Shown: in pieces, positions 27,972 through 36,604 of the stretch | Layout of the letters: every line of letters starts with the position of its first letter | Numbering within the stretch: position 1 is the first letter of the stretch | NCBI RefSeq assembly: GCF_000308615.1 | Contig: NZ_BAGB01000027.1 | Location: forward strand, 1 to 64,000 | Direction: 5' to 3' | DNA length: 64,000 nt | DNA from: Nocardia jiangxiensis NBRC 101359 | GTDB taxonomy: Bacteria > Actinomycetota > Actinomycetes > Mycobacteriales > Mycobacteriaceae | Program-made: the position numbers and the translations under genes | The notes under the pieces: model-generated | Databases searched by the model: none | Told to the model about the DNA's origin: nothing | The model's input: only the letters and a program-made list of their open reading frames with translations

Positions 27972-28512
27972 GGGCCGAGACGTGGTCCGTCGACTGTGTC
28001 GTCCGGCATTACGGTTCGGGGCGGTTCTGCGGTCGAATCTCTGCGTGGCACGTCGTCGACGGCTGCTGATGTCGGCGGCGAATGTCGCTGTCCGAGGCCG
28101 AATATCGGATACCGGCTGGTCTGTCCGATGTGGTCGTTCTGTCTGAAACGTTCGCCGTTCTTTCGGTGGCAACTATTCGGCCATTCCATATTGCCCAATC
28201 GAATGAGGATGCCGGAAAGCTGTTGTGGCACATTCGCAGCGCACCGGTTGGTTTGTGGAGCTAGTTACTGAAAGGTAGCTGGTTTTTGTAGTTGATTGGG
28301 CGTGTCGCATATTCCGCCATCCATTTTTCTGACCTGGACGCTGGTCTATCAGGGGATATGCGATGTGGACCGGTGGGTATGAAACCTTTTCCGCCCATTG
28401 GGCATCCGCGAACGATATCGACCAGCTAACCTGTGTGCGCTGTTTGGTAAACGACCGCGACCGCGAGGTTCGTCCCCCGGGCCGTGGTCTCGGTGCGTTT
28501 GACAGGATGGCA
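27972..28512. other. Long gene-free interval before the second Hsp70-like gene
   Basis: About 540 bases without a supported ORF. The base composition between 28080 and 28420 is visibly more AT-rich than the rest of the window, with TTTTT and TATGC tracts and a small AGCTA/TAGCT dyad near 28258-28280. It may be a long regulated 5' region, or it may hold a decayed gene. No RNA family was recognised. Confidence 0.3.
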
Positions 28513-30810
28513 ATGACTGTTGGCTTCGGCATGAGCATCGGCACAGTGAACTCCGTGTGGGCAGCCACTGCCGGAGATGCTGACCTCCCCGCCGTGCGGG
28601 TTCGCCGCACCGCCGTCACCTTCGACAGCGCCGGTGGTGCGCGAATCGGCGGCCTGCCTCGATTCGCGCCCGTGGTAACGGATTTCGCCGACCTCACGCG
28701 TGAGATCGAGCCGGTCATCGTGGGCGGGCGGATCTGGACCTCGGCCGATCTCGTTGCCGCCGTGGCCACCTGCCTGATCGGCGCCACCGAATTCGACGGT
28801 GAGCCGGTGATCGCCTATCCCGCTTGCTATTCCGACTCACAGGTGGCCGCGCTGCGGCACGCTCTGGACTGGGCGGGCGCCACAGCGACGCTGTTGATGC
28901 CCGAACCGGTCGCGGCCGTCGAGTGGCTCGATGCCGAGTACGGCGTCTCCGATGCCGGTCTCACGCTCGTCTACGACCTCGGCGGCAACTGCCTCGACAT
29001 CGCGGTCGTGCGCACCGAGGCCGACCGGGAAAAGCGTGGTGTGCTGGGCAAACCGGTGCGCTCCTACGAATACGGCGGGCGGCCGCTGGGTACCACGCTG
29101 GCCCGCTACGCCAGGGCGCTCGCGCCCGATGCGTCCTCGCCGGTCTCGAAGGTCGTCCCGGCCGACGACACCGCCCGATTGCGCACCTGGAACATCCGCA
29201 ATTCCCTTCGGCTGGTGCGGCGTTGCGTCCGCGCGGCCGGGCTCACGATCGGCGATATCGACCGGATTCTGCTGGTCGGCGGCGCGGCGCGCCCGATCGA
29301 GGTGGCGCAGGTGATCGCGGAACTCGGGCGTCCGGTGGTGATCTCGCCGGATCCGGCGCACACCGTCGCGGCGGGCGCGGCGCTGGCTTCGTTCCGGATG
29401 GCCGACACCGGCGCCGATCTCGGCCGCTACGCGCGCGGTGCGGCGGTATTGTCCAGTGCCGCGGTCGCTTCGGCGCTGGCCATGTCCGCGGCCACCATGC
29501 TCGGTGGAGGTCCGATCGGAACCGACGGTCCGGCACTGGAATTCGCGCCCGCCCTCGCGGGGCCCGCGCCCGATCCGGCGCGCGATGTGCAGGTGATCGA
29601 CGGCACCGATCCCGGGGTGGGATCGATGAGTTCCCCGGTGCTGTCCGATGCCGCGCTGCCGCTGCGGACCCATTCCGGGGCGCAGGCGTACAGCATTGTG
29701 GCGCAGACCTTTTCGGCTTCGGCGGGTGATCGGGCGCAACGCGCGCTGAGTGAGCACGGCCCCGGTACGCACTGTAGCCCGCTGGATCGTCTCCAGCTCT
29801 CGACTTACGCCAACCCCGCGCAGTTCGTCAACCCGCTGCCGTTCGCGAGCACGTCCGGTTCCATTGTCCCCAGGATCAGCCTGCCGCGTCCGAGCAACAG
29901 TTCGGGCGACAGCGTCCCCGGGCATACCTCGGACCACGACAAACTGCCCGGTACCTGGGATCCGGGGGCCCGAGTCACGCCGCCCTCGATCTCGAAGACT
30001 TCGCTGACGAATCCCGGTGCGACACGGCCTGGTACCGGCACTCTGCCGCCCATGACGGGACCGCAGTCCGGGACCGGTCTGCCGGACGTGAATTCGTCAG
30101 CGGGAGCGCAGAATTCGGCTCCGGGGACTAGTCCCGGAACGGGAGTGCATCCGGGAACGAGTGCACGACCCGGATCCGAGAATCCCGGCACGGTTCCCTC
30201 CGGTCCCGGAACGAATCCGGGCAGTGCAACCTCTGCTGGAGACTCCACAACCTCCCATCCCGGAGGGGCCCTGTCTTCGGGTGGCGACACGACATCGACC
30301 GGTCCCGCCGGCGGCAACCAGGGCCCGAGCGCGCCCGCCGCTTCCGACGAAGGCGCTGCCGCTGCCTCGCCGGGCTCCGGTAACGGTCTGTCGAGTTCCC
30401 CCGGAAGTGTTGCACCCCACAACATGTCGAACTCACCCGGGGCCGCGACCGCCAATTCCTCGAGCGGCGCGACGTCGCACGACGCGTCCAGCTCGCCGGG
30501 CGGTGCCACATCGCACAACCCCCTGGGCGGTGCACTGTCGAATGGAACCTCATCGGGGGGTTCTACCTCGAACGGAACCTCCAGCTCGCTGGGTGGTGCC
30601 ACGTCGCACAACCCCCTGGGCGGTGCCACGTCGCACAACCCCCTGGGTGGTGCGTTGTCGAGCGGGACCTCCAACTCGTTGGGCGGCGCCACCTCGCACA
30701 GCACGTCCAGCTCGGCAGGCGGCAACTCCTTCGGCGGCGGCTTCCACGGCGGCATGTCGAGCGGCGGCTCACACGGTGGTTCCTCGGGCGTCGGTGGCGG
30801 ACACCACTGA
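28513..30810 (+). CDS. Hsp70-like protein with membrane helix and long Ser/Gly/Pro-rich tail (copy B)
   Basis: Residues 1 to about 300 form an Hsp70-type nucleotide-binding domain like that of the gene at 24072: GMSIGTVNS (Asp replaced by Ser), YDLGGNCLDIAV and ILLVGGAARPIEV. A hydrophobic segment follows (AAVLSSAAVASALAMSAATMLGG, about 310-335). Then comes a tail of more than 400 residues of low-complexity Pro/Gly/Thr and Ser/Gly/His repeats ending GGGHH, presumably outside the membrane. ATG at 28513 matches the paralogue start (MTVGFGMSIGTVN) and has AGGAT upstream; the frame itself opens at 28363. The tail includes exact DNA repeats. Function is unknown; the layout suggests a cell-envelope protein with a cytoplasmic actin-fold sensor. 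Confidence 0.75.
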   Translation: MTVGFGMSIGTVNSVWAATAGDADLPAVRVRRTAVTFDSAGGARIGGLPRFAPVVTDFADLTREIEPVIVGGRIWTSADLVAAVATCLIGATEFDGEPVIAYPACYSDSQVAALRHALDWAGATATLLMPEPVAAVEWLDAEYGVSDAGLTLVYDLGGNCLDIAVVRTEADREKRGVLGKPVRSYEYGGRPLGTTLARYARALAPDASSPVSKVVPADDTARLRTWNIRNSLRLVRRCVRAAGLTIGDIDRILLVGGAARPIEVAQVIAELGRPVVISPDPAHTVAAGAALASFRMADTGADLGRYARGAAVLSSAAVASALAMSAATMLGGGPIGTDGPALEFAPALAGPAPDPARDVQVIDGTDPGVGSMSSPVLSDAALPLRTHSGAQAYSIVAQTFSASAGDRAQRALSEHGPGTHCSPLDRLQLSTYANPAQFVNPLPFASTSGSIVPRISLPRPSNSSGDSVPGHTSDHDKLPGTWDPGARVTPPSISKTSLTNPGATRPGTGTLPPMTGPQSGTGLPDVNSSAGAQNSAPGTSPGTGVHPGTSARPGSENPGTVPSGPGTNPGSATSAGDSTTSHPGGALSSGGDTTSTGPAGGNQGPSAPAASDEGAAAASPGSGNGLSSSPGSVAPHNMSNSPGAATANSSSGATSHDASSSPGGATSHNPLGGALSNGTSSGGSTSNGTSSSLGGATSHNPLGGATSHNPLGGALSSGTSNSLGGATSHSTSSSAGGNSFGGGFHGGMSSGGSHGGSSGVGGGHH
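30505..30651 (+). repeat. 27-bp repeats in the tail of the Hsp70-like gene
   Basis: A 27-base unit encoding ATSHNPLGG occurs at 30505-30531, 30598-30624 and 30625-30651, the last two in direct tandem, with one or two base changes between copies. A weaker copy follows near 30690. The unit keeps the frame, so copy number could vary without disrupting the gene. Confidence 0.7.
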
Positions 30811-31011
30811 TGCCATCCGGACCGCCGCGAAATGAGGGGCGGCGGTCCGAATCCGACTCGGCCGCACCCCGTTCGCCTTCCTCCGTCCGATGTCACGCCG
30901 GGACAACGGATGCGGGGTAGTGCGGGGTGCGGCGGGGTATCCGGCCGCGGCCCAGCGGCATTACGCCGTAGGTAATCGACGGGACGAACTGCTGCGGGCA
31001 CGGTGTCGGGT

Positions 31012-31473
31012 ATGAACGATCCCGGGACGAACAACACACGCACTGTCGTCGAAGAATTGCTGCGTCGAATCGGTGTCGGCGATCCGGACGCGATCGCCGC
31101 GCTGTACGCCCCGGCCCTCGAGTGGAAACTGAACTGGCCCGACCACGAGCACGGCCGCCCCGCGACCCCGTGGATTCGGCATCGAGCCACCCGTGCCGAC
31201 GCGGCCGAGCATTTCCGCGAACTCGCCCGCCACCACCTGCCCGAACAGGTCGGCACCGCGATCGAGCTCATCCTGGTCGACGGCCCGGATGCGGTGGTGC
31301 TGGGCGAGATTCGGCAGACTGCCCGCCCCACCGGCCGCGCCTACCGCTCCCGCTTCGCGCTGCACCTCACGATCGAGAACGGCCTCATCGTCCGCTACCA
31401 CGTCTACGAGGACAGCCTCGCCGTCGCTCTGGCATTCGGTTCGCAGGAACCCGAACCCGACAACCTGAATTGA
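31012..31473 (+). CDS. SnoaL/NTF2-like protein
   Basis: The product of about 153 residues fits the NTF2-like cone fold: an N-terminal helix (TRTVVEELLRRIGVGDPDAIAALYAPALEWKLNW region) followed by curved strands and the ENGLIVRYHVYEDSLAVALAF end typical of SnoaL-like polyketide cyclase/ketosteroid-isomerase relatives. Such proteins are small enzymes or ligand binders; no substrate can be named. ATG at 31012 is preferred over GTG at 31003. A short dyad ATTAC-N7-GTAAT lies at 30960-30976, about 35 bases upstream. Confidence 0.7.
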   Translation: MNDPGTNNTRTVVEELLRRIGVGDPDAIAALYAPALEWKLNWPDHEHGRPATPWIRHRATRADAAEHFRELARHHLPEQVGTAIELILVDGPDAVVLGEIRQTARPTGRAYRSRFALHLTIENGLIVRYHVYEDSLAVALAFGSQEPEPDNLN

Positions 31474-31572
31474 ACAGCATGGCGCCACGGCACGGCGGAG
31501 ACCCGCGTTGCGAAGGCCGGAACTGACGCTCGGCGCCGTACCGGCTCCGGACAACCTCGGCCGACGCGCCGC

Positions 31573-31680
31573 ATCGCTCGCCTGTGGCCCGGCTTCGTAG
31601 CGCTGTTCCCGGCCTTCGACCTCTACCAGCGCGCCATCGGCTCCCGCCCGATCCCGGTGATCATCCTCGACCCCCGCTGA
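31573..31680 (+). pseudogene. C-terminal remnant of a deazaflavin-dependent nitroreductase-like gene
   Basis: One frame ending at TGA 31678-31680 reads RIARLWPGFVALFPAF, then DLYQRAIGSRPIPVIILDPR. This is the usual C-terminal pattern of F420/deazaflavin-dependent nitroreductase family proteins (RLWPxFVxxFPxYxxYQxxTxRxIPVVILxP). Upstream the same frame quickly loses similarity and no start is present, so only about 36 codons survive. The rest of the 31474-31877 interval contains nothing else recognisable. Confidence 0.6.
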
Positions 31681-31877
31681 CCAGCGACCTGGCCCGCTCG
31701 ACCCGTCGGTCGAAGCTCGTTGGTGCCGCTGGTCGCCGCGGCTAGCCGAGTGCTGAGGTTGCTCAGCCGGGCCGTGCGATTCAGTGACGGAACGATCGCC
31801 AGTACCCGTTGATCATCTGTGCGGCAAGAGGATCGGATCTCGGGGTGGTGGGGGCGGGGTGGGCGCACACTGGAGTG

Positions 31878-32582
31878 ATGGAACCGAGGATCATCGGAAG
31901 TGTGATGCCGGTGCTCGAGGTCTCGCTCGAGCCGGGGGAGAGTCTGGTCGCCGAGTCGGGGCAGTTGTCGTGGATGACCGAGTCGATTCGGTTGCACACC
32001 TCGACGCGGGTGGGGTCGGGTGGGGTTTTCCGGGCAGTGAAACGGGCGCTGGCGGGGGCCGGGTTGTTCATGACCGAGTACACGGCCGCGCGGCATCCGG
32101 GGACGGTGGCGTTCGCGGCGAAACTGCCGGGGCAGATCGTGCCGGTGCCGGTGGAGCCGGGGCGGGACTACTTGTTGCATCGGCACGGGTTCCTCTGTGC
32201 CACAGGTGATGTCCGGATTTCGCTGAGCTTTCAGCGGCGGCTCGGGGCGGGGATCTTCGGCGGTGCGGGGTTCACGTTGCAGCGGGTGAGTGGATCGGGT
32301 CGAATGTGGGCCGAGTTGTCCGGTGAGGTGATCCGATACGACCTGGCACCGGGCGAGCGCCTGCGGGTACATCCCGGACATGTCGGAATGTTCGACGCCA
32401 CGGTCGGATTCGACATCACGATCCTGCGCGGCATCCGGAACATCCTGTTCGGCGGGGACGGTCTGTTCCTGGCCGCGCTCACCGGTCCGGGCCGAGTGTG
32501 GTTGCAGTCGTTGACCGTTGCCAATCTCGCGCATGCGATCACCCCCTATCTGCCACTGCCCGAATTCGAGGATCGGCAGTGA
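31878..32582 (+). CDS. AIM24 family protein
   Basis: The 234-residue protein belongs to the AIM24/TIGR00266 family of beta-sandwich proteins of unclear function. Features are the start MEPRIIGSVMPVLEVSLEPGESLVAESGQLSWM, internal repeated Gly-rich strands (GAGIFGGAGFTLQRVSGSG), and the final GPGRVWLQSLTV motif. The frame opens at 31809, but ATG at 31878 gives the family start and is preceded at six bases by CACACT, a possible -10 for a leaderless mRNA. Confidence 0.8.
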   Translation: MEPRIIGSVMPVLEVSLEPGESLVAESGQLSWMTESIRLHTSTRVGSGGVFRAVKRALAGAGLFMTEYTAARHPGTVAFAAKLPGQIVPVPVEPGRDYLLHRHGFLCATGDVRISLSFQRRLGAGIFGGAGFTLQRVSGSGRMWAELSGEVIRYDLAPGERLRVHPGHVGMFDATVGFDITILRGIRNILFGGDGLFLAALTGPGRVWLQSLTVANLAHAITPYLPLPEFEDRQ

Positions 32583-32628
32583 TCATCCACGGCGATGAAA
32601 GTGCATTCGTGCGATCGGCAAGAATGAG

Positions 32629-33432
32629 GTGGTGGACGACACTGCCGACAGACCTCGATTGATAGCTCTGGATGTGGACGGAACCCTGCTGCGGACCGGT
32701 GAGCCGGTCACCCCGCGGGTGCGTGAGGCGGTGCACGCGGCGGCCGACTCGGGTGCGCACGTCGTCGTGGCGACCGGCCGAACGCTTCTGGCGACCCGGC
32801 TCGTGGTGCAGGAGCTGGGACTGGGCGAGGGACGGACGATCTGCTCGAACGGCGCTGTGCAGGCGGATATTTCGACCTGGAAGCCGCGAGATGTGCACAC
32901 TTTCGATCCCGAGCCTTCCGTCGGCGTCCTACGTGAACTGTTCCCGGACATGGTCCTTTCGGTGGAGAAGGTCGGCATCGGCACCTGGACCACCGGCTAC
33001 TACCCCGGCAGCTTCCGGCTCGGCGAATTCCGTTTCGTCGAGGACCGCGACCTGAGCCTGGAACCGACCACACGCCTGAACGGCTGGTGGCCCAGCGGTT
33101 CGCTCGCCGACATGGTCGAGGTGATGGGCGAGCACGAACTCCCCGGAGCGGGCTGGGTGTCCGGTGAGAACGAGCCCTGGCTCGTCGCCTCCCGCCAGGG
33201 CGTATCCAAGGGCTGGGCACTCGAACGCCTGCGCCGCGAACTCGACGTCCCCCTGGCGGCCACCCTGGCCATCGGTGACGGGTACAACGACTGCGAAATG
33301 CTTTCCTGGGCAGGGCATTCCGTCGCCATGGGTAATGCCGTGGATGCCGCTCGCGACGTCGCGGACGAGGTCACCGGCTCGGTCCACGAGGACGGCGTCG
33401 CCGTGGTCCTGGAGCGCTGGTTCGGCAACTGA
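32629..33432 (+). CDS. HAD-superfamily (Cof-type) hydrolase
   Basis: A phosphatase-like protein of 267 residues. Motif I is LDVDGTLL near the N-terminus, motif II is VVATGR, the conserved Lys lies in GVSKGWALERL, and motif IV is IGDGYNDCEML. This is the complete catalytic set of type IIB (Cof) HAD enzymes, which act on sugar phosphates or similar small molecules. The GTG at 32629 or the adjacent one at 32632 is the start. The next gene is on the other strand. Confidence 0.88.
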   Translation: MVDDTADRPRLIALDVDGTLLRTGEPVTPRVREAVHAAADSGAHVVVATGRTLLATRLVVQELGLGEGRTICSNGAVQADISTWKPRDVHTFDPEPSVGVLRELFPDMVLSVEKVGIGTWTTGYYPGSFRLGEFRFVEDRDLSLEPTTRLNGWWPSGSLADMVEVMGEHELPGAGWVSGENEPWLVASRQGVSKGWALERLRRELDVPLAATLAIGDGYNDCEMLSWAGHSVAMGNAVDAARDVADEVTGSVHEDGVAVVLERWFGN

Positions 33433-33492
33433 TCATCGCAGCGTTTCGCCGCACATACCTGCGGAGACACCCGCGGCGTGGCAGGCGCGAAG

Positions 33493-34344
33493 TTACGCGA
33501 CGGCGATAGCGGAGTCGGACCGCACCCGCAGGTCGTGTACCGCCGTCGTGTATCGCTGCACAACGACTTTCGCGACGAGCCCGTGACTCCCGAGCGGTTC
33601 GGCATGGGTGACGTGTGGCGCGGCGGCCGCGAGCCGATCGGTGAGCAGACCGGGAGCCAGGAACCACGGCGCGACGACGACCCGGGTGCACCCCAGCGCA
33701 TCCAGCGCTGAGATCGCCTGGGGGAGAGAGGGTTCGGTGGTGGCGAAGCATGCCTCGGTACGCCAGGCGGTGCCCGCGGCGAGCAGGCCGCCCAGGGTGC
33801 GGGTGCGGCGGTTGGCCTCGGGGGAGGAGGAACCGACCGCCGCGACGGCCACGCCCACCGTGTCGTCGTCGCGATCGAACCCGGCCGCCAGCACACGTTC
33901 GCGCAGGGCGGTGATCAGCAGCGCGTCCGGACCGAGCACGTCGGCCTGGATCAGCCGTAGTCGCGGATGGCGTGCACGCGCCGATGCGAGCATGCCGGGC
34001 AGATCGACGCGCGCGTGAAATGCGCTGCCCAACAGCAGTGGCACCACGACGACCTCCCGATGCCCTTGTGCGGCAACGGCATCGATGACCTGTTCGACCG
34101 ACGGCGTATTCAGATCCAGAAACGCCAACCGGACATCCAGCCCCGGATTCTGCTGTGCCACATCGCCAATCACCGCGGTCATCGTCGCCGCGGACCGAGG
34201 ATCCCGGCTACCGTGCGCGACCGCGATCAGCGCCGGACCACCGGGCGAACCCGCCCGGTCCCGCGCCACGAGACCGCCGCGAACCCGCCCGGCTCCGGCC
34301 CGCAGGCCGAAGCTGTCGAGCGGTTCGCCGCCGTCGTACGACAT
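33493..34344 (-). CDS. Sirohydrochlorin chelatase (CbiX/SirB type)
   Basis: The 283-residue product has two CbiX halves. The first holds the signature ALIAVAHGSRDPRS with the metal-binding His and VVVVPLLLGSAFHARVDLP; the second repeats the fold with VGVAVAAVGSSSPEAN and VVVAPWFLAPG. It inserts a metal into sirohydrochlorin; here ferrochelation for siroheme is most likely, because it ends the sulfite reductase operon. In M. tuberculosis Rv2393 has the same position. ATG at 34344 overlaps the cysN stop by one base (TGATG). Confidence 0.85.
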   Translation of the reverse strand: MSYDGGEPLDSFGLRAGAGRVRGGLVARDRAGSPGGPALIAVAHGSRDPRSAATMTAVIGDVAQQNPGLDVRLAFLDLNTPSVEQVIDAVAAQGHREVVVVPLLLGSAFHARVDLPGMLASARARHPRLRLIQADVLGPDALLITALRERVLAAGFDRDDDTVGVAVAAVGSSSPEANRRTRTLGGLLAAGTAWRTEACFATTEPSLPQAISALDALGCTRVVVAPWFLAPGLLTDRLAAAAPHVTHAEPLGSHGLVAKVVVQRYTTAVHDLRVRSDSAIAVA

Positions 34345-35639
34345 CAGCTCTCGGTGCCGACCTCGACCGCGGTCAGCACGTCGCCGACCAGGCCCGCGGC
34401 CAGGGTGTTGCCGCCGGCGGGGTCGATGAGCAGGAAGCTGCCGGTGTGCCGGTTGACCCGGTAGTCGTCGGCGATGATCGGATCCGCGACGCGCACCGAG
34501 ATGCGGCCGATATCGTTGAGCGCCAACGACTCCGCTTCGGTGTCCGCGGCCAGATGCTGTTCGTCGAAACGCTCGAGCAGTGCGCCCACGACCGCCTGGG
34601 TGGTGCGGGTGCCGTGCTTGAGCAGCAGTCGCGCGCCCGCCCGCAGCGGCTTGTCGCCGAGCCAGCACACGGTGGCGTCGAAGGTGTCGATCGGCTCGGG
34701 GGCGTCGGTCGCCGCGGCGATCACATCCCCGCGCGAGACGTCCACGTCATCGGCGAGGATCAGGGTGACGCTGCGTCCCGGCTGCGCCGACTCGAGCTCA
34801 CCGTCCGCGGTGTCGATCCGCTCGACCGTGGTGCGGGTCCCCGACGGGAGCACCACGACCTCGTCCCCGGGACGCACCACACCGGCGGCGATCTGCCCGG
34901 CATAGCCGCGGTAGTCCGGGTACTCCGCGGTGCGCGGCCGGATGACGTACTGCACCGGGAAACGCAGCCCCACCTGGTGCCGTCCGTGCACATCGGCGTC
35001 GACCGGAACCGACTCGAGATGCTCGATCAGCGAGGGGCCGTCGTAATAGGGAGTGTTCTCCGAGCGCGAGGCGATGTTGTCACCGTGCAGTGCCGAGACC
35101 GGGATCTCGGAGACGTCCTCCCGCGCCCAGCCCAATTTCGTTGTCAGCTGGGTGAACTCGTCGACGATCTTCTCGAAGACGCCCGCGGCGTCGTCGACCA
35201 GGTCGATCTTGTTCACGGCCAGAACGAGTTTGGGCACACCCAGCAGCGCCATCACCGCGGCGTGGCGGCGGGTCTGCTCGATGACGCCCTTGCGCGCGTC
35301 GACCAGCAGGATCACCAGCTGTGCGGTGGACGCGCCGGAGACCGTGTTGCGGGTGTACTGCACGTGCCCGGGGGTGTCGGCGAGTACGAAAGACCGCTGG
35401 GGCGTGGCGAAGTAGCGGTACGCGACATCGATCGTGATGCCCTGTTCGCGTTCGGCGCGCAGGCCGTCCACCAGCAGGGACAGGTCCGGGGTGGACAGGC
35501 CCCGGTCGACCGAGGCCCGGGTGACGGCGTCGATCTGATCCGCCAGAACGGATTTCGTGTCGTACAGCAGGCGTCCGACCAAGGTGGACTTACCGTCGTC
35601 GACACTGCCGGCGGTGGCCAGTCTCAATAGGTCGGACAT
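34344..35639 (-). CDS. cysN: Sulfate adenylyltransferase subunit 1 (GTPase)
   Basis: CysN is the GTPase that drives ATP sulfurylase, making APS from sulfate and ATP. Motifs are GSVDDGKSTL (G1), GITIDVAYRYF (G2), DTPGHVQYT (G3) and NKIDLVDD (G4), followed by two EF-Tu-like barrel domains. Length is 431 residues, so it lacks the fused CysC APS-kinase domain seen in M. tuberculosis CysNC. It overlaps cysD and the chelatase gene by one base on each side. Confidence 0.94.
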   Translation of the reverse strand: MSDLLRLATAGSVDDGKSTLVGRLLYDTKSVLADQIDAVTRASVDRGLSTPDLSLLVDGLRAEREQGITIDVAYRYFATPQRSFVLADTPGHVQYTRNTVSGASTAQLVILLVDARKGVIEQTRRHAAVMALLGVPKLVLAVNKIDLVDDAAGVFEKIVDEFTQLTTKLGWAREDVSEIPVSALHGDNIASRSENTPYYDGPSLIEHLESVPVDADVHGRHQVGLRFPVQYVIRPRTAEYPDYRGYAGQIAAGVVRPGDEVVVLPSGTRTTVERIDTADGELESAQPGRSVTLILADDVDVSRGDVIAAATDAPEPIDTFDATVCWLGDKPLRAGARLLLKHGTRTTQAVVGALLERFDEQHLAADTEAESLALNDIGRISVRVADPIIADDYRVNRHTGSFLLIDPAGGNTLAAGLVGDVLTAVEVGTES

Positions 35640-36604
35640 CAGAAATAACCCTCTCGTTTACGGTCCTCCATCGCGGCCTCGGACACCCGGTCGTCACCGC
35701 GGGTGGCCCCGCGTTCGGTGAGCCGGGAGGCAGCGACCTCGGCGAGGATCGCGGCGTTGTCGGCGGCGTCGGAGATGATCGCGCCGGTGGTGGATCCGTC
35801 GCCGACGGTGCGGTAGCGCACCGACTTGGTGACCAGCTCCTCGTCCTCGCGCGGCCCGCCCCAGCTGCCCGGGGTCATCCACATGCCGTCGCGCTGGTAG
35901 ACCGGGCGCTGATGGGCGTAGTAGATGGTCGCCAGCTCGACGTCCTCGCGGGCGATGTACCGCCAGATGTCCAGCTCGGTCCAGTTGCTCAGCGGGAACA
36001 CCCGGACGTGCTCACCCGGCGCGTGCCGACCGTTGTAGAGGTTCCACAGTTCGGGCCGCTGCCGCTTGGGGTCCCAGCGCCCGAACGCGTCGCGCAGCGA
36101 GAAGATCCGCTCCTTGGCGCGCGAACGCTCCTCGTCGCGACGCCCGCCGCCGAACACCGCGTCGAACCGGTTGTCGGTGATCGCGTCCAGCAGCGGCACC
36201 GTCTGCAACGGGTTGCGGATGCCGTCGGGACGCTCGGTCAGCCGCCCGTCGGCGAGGTACTCCTCGACGCTGGCCACATGCAGCCGCAGCCCGTACTTCT
36301 GCACCACGTGATCGCGGAAGGCCAGGACCTCGGGCAGATTGTGCCCGGTGTCCACGTGCAGCAGCGCGAACGGCAGCGGCGCGGGCCAGAATGCCTTGAG
36401 CGCCAAGTGCAGCAGCACCGTGGAGTCCTTACCGCCGGAGAACAGGATCACCGGCCGCTCGAACTCACCCGCCACCTCGCGGAAGATGTGAATGGCCTCG
36501 GACTCCAGCGCGGCCAGAGTGTCGAATTGCGCGGCCGGGGTGCGCAGCGCACGGTCGATGTCGGCGGCGTCCGTCAGTTGGGTATCGGTCGCGGTAGGAG
36601 TCAT
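35639..36604 (-). CDS. cysD: Sulfate adenylyltransferase subunit 2
   Basis: CysD carries the adenylyl-transfer site of ATP sulfurylase. The PP-loop motif is FSGGKDST, followed by LLHVDTGHNLPEVLAFRD, FGGGRRDEERSRAKERIFS and FPLSNWTELDIW. Length is 321 residues. The frame is open far upstream to 37213, overlapping cysH in another frame; ATG at 36604 (MTPTATDTQ) overlaps the cysH stop in ATGA. It ends with the family-typical DRKREGYF. Confidence 0.95.
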   Translation of the reverse strand: MTPTATDTQLTDAADIDRALRTPAAQFDTLAALESEAIHIFREVAGEFERPVILFSGGKDSTVLLHLALKAFWPAPLPFALLHVDTGHNLPEVLAFRDHVVQKYGLRLHVASVEEYLADGRLTERPDGIRNPLQTVPLLDAITDNRFDAVFGGGRRDEERSRAKERIFSLRDAFGRWDPKRQRPELWNLYNGRHAPGEHVRVFPLSNWTELDIWRYIAREDVELATIYYAHQRPVYQRDGMWMTPGSWGGPREDEELVTKSVRYRTVGDGSTTGAIISDAADNAAILAEVAASRLTERGATRGDDRVSEAAMEDRKREGYF

